DNA of 64,000 nucleotides from Cyanobacteria bacterium OH_CBrB_359 (GTDB lineage: Bacteria; Cyanobacteriota; Vampirovibrionia; Gastranaerophilales; Gastranaerophilaceae), in contig JAEZET010000004.1 in NCBI GenBank assembly GCA_023433065.1, positions 930,001 to 994,000 on the forward strand, written 5' to 3'. Both the position numbers and the translations under genes were made by a program. Positions 60,660-64,000 of the stretch are shown here, in pieces; position 1 is the first letter of the stretch; each line of letters opens with the position of its first letter. The notes under the pieces were generated by a model. That model did not search any database. It worked only from the letters and a program-made list of their open reading frames with translations, and was not told the DNA's origin.

Positions 60660-61172
60660 ATGGCTAAAGTACTTCTATTGAATTTACAAAATAAGCCCTT
60701 GAATGTTTGTTCATGGAAGCGAGCATTGGTGCTGATAATCAAGGGTAAAGCTAAATATGTCAGTTTGCTTAATGAATTGGATGATATTATTTATATAGAT
60801 AATACTATTATCCCAAAAGTAATAAAACTAACTTATAATGTGGCAGTTCCTATGGCGGAACTGCCTTTTTGTAGGGAAAATATATTTATAAGAGATGAAT
60901 TTACGTGCCAATATTGTGGAAAAGTATTGACACGTTCTGAGTTGACTTTGGATCATGTTTATCCAAAATCTCGTTTTGGACCTGATATTTGGGAGAATAT
61001 TGTTGCTTGTTGCAAAGAATGCAATCAAAAAAAAGCGGACAGAACCCCTAAAGAAGCAGGAATGAAGTTGATTAAAAGGCCTTATAGACCTAAAGATTAT
61101 ATGCAGTTTGAAGTGCAAAAATACTCCAATGATGACTATAAATGTTGGGAAAAATATTTCAAAACGGGTTAA
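60660..61172 (+). CDS. HNH endonuclease family protein
   Basis: This 170-residue protein has the N-terminal sequence VLLLNLQNKPLNVCSWKRAL, characteristic of the short HNH proteins found in most cyanobacteria and many other bacteria. The HNH motif lies at about 80-130 as FTCQYCGKVL (zinc CxxC), LTLDHVYPKSRFG (catalytic His), ENIVACCKECNQKKADRTP (Asn and second CxxC) and ends basic (KRPYRPKDYM). The physiological role of this stand-alone family is unknown to me; it does not sit beside a methylase or phage genes here. Confidence 0.92.
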   Translation: MAKVLLLNLQNKPLNVCSWKRALVLIIKGKAKYVSLLNELDDIIYIDNTIIPKVIKLTYNVAVPMAELPFCRENIFIRDEFTCQYCGKVLTRSELTLDHVYPKSRFGPDIWENIVACCKECNQKKADRTPKEAGMKLIKRPYRPKDYMQFEVQKYSNDDYKCWEKYFKTG

Positions 61173-61180
61173 TTATACTA

Positions 61181-61213
61181 AAAAGACTTGAAATGGTCAT
61201 TCAAGTCTTTTTA
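61181..61213. terminator. Bidirectional terminator between the HNH and pgi genes
   Basis: AAAAAGACTTGAA and TTCAAGTCTTTTT pair perfectly over 13 bp with a 7-base loop; T and A tracts flank both sides. Confidence 0.92.
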
Positions 61214-61234
61214 GATGATATGTTAATTTATTTC

Positions 61235-62617
61235 TTATTTTGAAAGTTCGCTTTTAACTTCTTTCTTGTATATTTCAACATTTGGCTGAAGCACTTCAGG
61301 CAAAGCAGAAGATTTGTCAGTTACTTCACCCTCTAACTGTCTTAATATATTTCCGGTGTATAGAGTTTCAAAGTGTTTCAATTCAAAGAATTTTGCAATT
61401 GATTCAGGAGAGTAATCTTTTATTTCAATTTGAGAAACCGGATGTTTCGCAGAATATGCATTTATAACACCTTTAACTACTGCGGATGTTACAAGGTCAT
61501 TAGTTTTTGGGTATACAAAAGTAAAGAATGAATCCCTGTTATTTTTATCTAAGTCAGCTTCTGCATTGTAGTGCAAGTATCCTGGCCCGACATTTGTATC
61601 AGTTGAAATTTTTGCTTTTAGTGATTCATTTTTAAGCTGCTTTTCCCATAGAGTCGCTCCTGAAAATGCATCACCAAAATATTCAACAAAATGTTTGTTG
61701 TTGCCTTTAACTTTTGATATTGAATTAAATGTGGCAAGTTGTAGTGCCATATTTTCTTGAATATTTGGGTTTAAGAATTCTTTTTGTGCATTAATTGATG
61801 ATTGAAGCATCCTTTTTACAACATTTTTATCAACTCCTACATAAGCAAGAGTGAATAGTGTTGCATCATCAAAAATCGAGAATCTTCCGCCCACATCATC
61901 ATGGACAAGTCCTGAGAGTTTAATTTCTCCTGAGTCTACAATTTGTCTTAATTTACTTTTTTCAGAAGATACATCAGTCATTGCAATGAATCTGTCAGAG
62001 AGATCTTTTGTGCCAAGTTCTTTTTCTAAAAGTTTTTTTGCATTTTCATACGCAACAGTTGTTTCTAGAGTGCCGCCAGATTTTGAAACTACTAAGAATT
62101 TGGTTTTTTTAGGATCAAAAGTTTTTGCAAATCTCTCGAAACTATCATCGTCAATTCCTGAGTAAAAATGTACTTTAGAATCTATGCCAAGTAACTTAAC
62201 CATAGCTTCGGTTGTGTGGCGAGAACCCCCGATTCCTAATATGGCTATATCTGTAAACCCTTCCGTTTTAGCTTTACCTGCAAGTTCATAAATCTCATCA
62301 AGTTGTTTAATTTGATTATCTGGTAATACATTAATCCAATTTAGAAACTGTCCCTTGACTCCTGCTCTTTCAGTAATATCTTTTACTGCTGCTTTGGCAG
62401 GTTCTCTGTAAGTTTCCAGGTTTATTGATCCTACTTTGACTGTTACATCATTATTTCCCATAAACGCGACTCCTTTAAATGCCCAATGCGGTACTTTTCT
62501 GTAGTTATTATGTACCGAAGGAGTTATATTTGCAATATTTTTAGTTTTTGGACCTTGAAAATTTGAATGCAAACCATTTAACACACTGGGATTAGCCAGT
62601 CTATTTACTGTAATCAT
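61235..62617 (-). CDS. pgi: Glucose-6-phosphate isomerase with an N-terminal extension
   Basis: Pgi interconverts glucose-6-phosphate and fructose-6-phosphate. The 460-residue protein has a SIS fold with IAILGIGGSRHTTEAMVKLL, FLVVSKSGGTLETTVAYENA and the catalytic Glu near GGRFSIFDDATLFTLAYVG. The enzyme core begins near residue 60. The first 52 residues are an Asn-rich extension ending in HWAFKGVAFM (FKG at 47-49). A second start at Met53 (62461) has a strong AAAGGAG ribosome site formed by the Phe-Lys-Gly codons. The upstream ATG also has AGAGGGT, so two products are possible. It follows the phosphohexomutase gene by 18 bases. Confidence 0.92.
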   Translation of the reverse strand: MITVNRLANPSVLNGLHSNFQGPKTKNIANITPSVHNNYRKVPHWAFKGVAFMGNNDVTVKVGSINLETYREPAKAAVKDITERAGVKGQFLNWINVLPDNQIKQLDEIYELAGKAKTEGFTDIAILGIGGSRHTTEAMVKLLGIDSKVHFYSGIDDDSFERFAKTFDPKKTKFLVVSKSGGTLETTVAYENAKKLLEKELGTKDLSDRFIAMTDVSSEKSKLRQIVDSGEIKLSGLVHDDVGGRFSIFDDATLFTLAYVGVDKNVVKRMLQSSINAQKEFLNPNIQENMALQLATFNSISKVKGNNKHFVEYFGDAFSGATLWEKQLKNESLKAKISTDTNVGPGYLHYNAEADLDKNNRDSFFTFVYPKTNDLVTSAVVKGVINAYSAKHPVSQIEIKDYSPESIAKFFELKHFETLYTGNILRQLEGEVTDKSSALPEVLQPNVEIYKKEVKSELSK

Positions 62618-62635
62618 ATTTACCCTCTTTCTTAG

Positions 62636-64000
62636 TTATAAATTTAATTTACTTTTTAAAGCACTGTCAATTTCATTGATATTTGCATTTACCGAGTCTT
62701 TCGTATCGCCATATGCTTCAATATATATTTTCATTTTGGGTTCGGTTCCACTTGGCCTTACCAATAATGAAATACCTTCATTGCTATCATTTTTACAACT
62801 ATCATTAGGATTAATTATATCCGGATTGGATCGTTTGAAATATAGTTTGACACCGTCTCCGCCTTCTTTGTAGTGTTCCATTGATACGTAATTGGCTTGA
62901 GTTTTTGGAACGTCTATTTCAAAATTTGGACTGAACTGTGTACGTCCGGTTAATGCATTTTTATAAATAGTTTTTACATTATCCATCATGGTTTCTTTTG
63001 TTCCATCGGGCATACCTTTAAGGTTCAAGTCTGAGGCTTTAACTATATATTCAACGCCAATATCTTCTTTAATATCATTTAATATTTGTGAGATAGGCTT
63101 TTTCTCTGTAGCTACTAAGTCAAGCATTAGCAAAGTTGCTGCGATGCCATCTTTTTCCATGATATGTCCATGTACTGTAAGACCGCCGGATTCTTCGCCT
63201 GCTACAAGTATATCTTCATTATTTTGTCTTATTTTCTTAATATCTTCACCAATATACTTAAAGCCAACCGGAGTTTGTTTTACATTAAGGCCATATTTTT
63301 CAGCAAATAAATCTACTTGTGATGATGTAGCTTGGCTTCTAATTATGGTGCCTTTTAAGCCTTTATTTTTATATAAGTGATAAGCGGTAAGCATTATAAC
63401 ATCATTTGGGGTGATGAAGTTACCGTTTTCGTCAACAATCCCGAATCTGTCAGCATCACCATCATTAGCAAGACCAATTTTTAGAGAATTTGAATCTTCT
63501 CTGACTGCTTTTGCAAGTTCTGTTAAATTTCCTTTAGTTGGATTTGGTCCTTCTTGATGAGTTGCAACTTTTTCATCAGATTTAATATTATGTAATGGAG
63601 CCCCATAGTCTTTAAACAACCTTGGTACGACATTTCCTCCAGTACCTGTTAGGGAATCATAGTACACAGAAACATTTGATTTTTTGATATTAGCCCAGTC
63701 AATTAGACCTTCATTTTCTAGAGCTTGCTTGTATATTTCATATGGGAATACTGTTTTTGATTTGCCTTTTTTGCTTGTATCTGTAATATATTTTTGTTCT
63801 TCAGCAATTTTAACAGCATAATCTGCGACTTCTTTAGTCACCTCTGGAGGGGCAATAGCCCCTTCTTTGGTAACTAAGTTAAATCCGCCGTCTTCCCAAG
63901 GGTTATGACTTGCTGTCATCAAGATAGCAAGATCTACATCCTGGTCTTTTGCATATAAAGCCAATAGAGGGGTAGGTACGGGCTTTTTGATTGAAATTAC
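62636..64000 (-). CDS. Phosphoglucomutase/phosphomannomutase (5' end outside window)
   Basis: This alpha-D-phosphohexomutase moves phosphate between C1 and C6 of hexoses. The frame is open to the last base of the window (upstream residues VISIKKPVPTPL precede the visible core), so the N-terminus is missing. Motifs in order are the phosphoserine loop ILMTASHNPWEDGGFN, the metal loop LANDGDADRFGIV, the sugar loop LVAGEESGGLTVHG and the phosphate loop LLVRPSGTEPKMKIYIEAYG. All are intact. It lies 18 bases upstream of pgi, forming a hexose-phosphate operon that could link glycogen or sugar-nucleotide metabolism to glycolysis. Confidence 0.95.
   Translation of the reverse strand, partial: VISIKKPVPTPLLALYAKDQDVDLAILMTASHNPWEDGGFNLVTKEGAIAPPEVTKEVADYAVKIAEEQKYITDTSKKGKSKTVFPYEIYKQALENEGLIDWANIKKSNVSVYYDSLTGTGGNVVPRLFKDYGAPLHNIKSDEKVATHQEGPNPTKGNLTELAKAVREDSNSLKIGLANDGDADRFGIVDENGNFITPNDVIMLTAYHLYKNKGLKGTIIRSQATSSQVDLFAEKYGLNVKQTPVGFKYIGEDIKKIRQNNEDILVAGEESGGLTVHGHIMEKDGIAATLLMLDLVATEKKPISQILNDIKEDIGVEYIVKASDLNLKGMPDGTKETMMDNVKTIYKNALTGRTQFSPNFEIDVPKTQANYVSMEHYKEGGDGVKLYFKRSNPDIINPNDSCKNDSNEGISLLVRPSGTEPKMKIYIEAYGDTKDSVNANINEIDSALKSKLNL

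Noticed and set aside
1..64000. tRNA or rRNA genes
   Set aside because: I read the intergenic regions for T-loop and anticodon-arm patterns on both strands and found none; a covariance scan would settle it.

Overview
The window is AT-rich, gene-dense bacterial chromosome. It mixes a flagellar rod/export cluster with Gram-negative-style envelope genes (a GT9 heptosyltransferase-like protein, an exported SpoIID protein) and several families common in cyanobacteria and their relatives: a Ski2-like helicase, a GH57/DUF3536 protein, a DUF2993-like exported protein and a short HNH endonuclease. Together with a group of poorly known multi-pass proteins carrying an N-terminal FKG tripeptide, this suggests a non-photosynthetic cyanobacterial relative (Vampirovibrionia/'Melainabacteria', probably Gastranaerophilales). 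That assignment is inference; there is no rRNA here, and I found no tRNA, CRISPR array, prophage or insertion sequence.

Layout. Positions 1-4137 (+) hold the end of infB, then rbfA and truB, followed by exported DUF2993-like and GerMN proteins and an orphan HicB-like protein. Next come hup (HU), spoIID and a small repeat protein on the minus strand. Positions 5991-16019 (+) are the flagellar cluster: two FlgF/FlgG-type rod proteins, flgB, flgC, a lytic transglycosylase, fliE, fliF, a divergent protein in the fliG position, fliH, flhA and fliI. Positions 16021-25354 (-) run from pheS and hisF through two proteins of unclear role, queC, DUF366, a SPOR protein and a GT9 transferase to leuS.

Positions 25454-33281 are mixed accessory genes: an exported GH13 protein, a radical SAM enzyme, a thioredoxin/CcdA pair, a BadF-type activase and a 602-residue membrane protein with three internal repeats. 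Positions 33278-39733 (-) are clpP, ffh, a sugar nucleotidyltransferase, a DAHP synthase and the helicase. At 39809-41877 (+) lies a two-gene locus whose second product joins a DUF4177-like domain to a soluble copy of the FlhA cytoplasmic domain. This is the most unusual gene in the window.

Positions 41891-50860 (-) hold two FKG membrane proteins, two tandem MDR dehydrogenases, trmD, rimM, a zinc-ribbon/RGG protein, a Maf-type flagellin glycosyltransferase and rlmN. The rest contains coaE, the GH57 protein, an intergenic candidate structured RNA, leuD-leuB, a winged-helix protein, tyrS-cysK-cysE, a glycine-zipper protein, an HNH nuclease, pgi and the end of a phosphohexomutase gene that runs off the window.

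Themes. The rod, export and Maf genes point to a glycosylated flagellum, although flagellin, fliM/N, flhB and fliPQR are not here. Two minus-strand genes 33 kb apart, both for unrecognised proteins without signal peptides, share a nearly identical 28-bp upstream element at the same distance from their start codons, which suggests co-regulation. Two genes appear to be transcribed as leaderless mRNAs.
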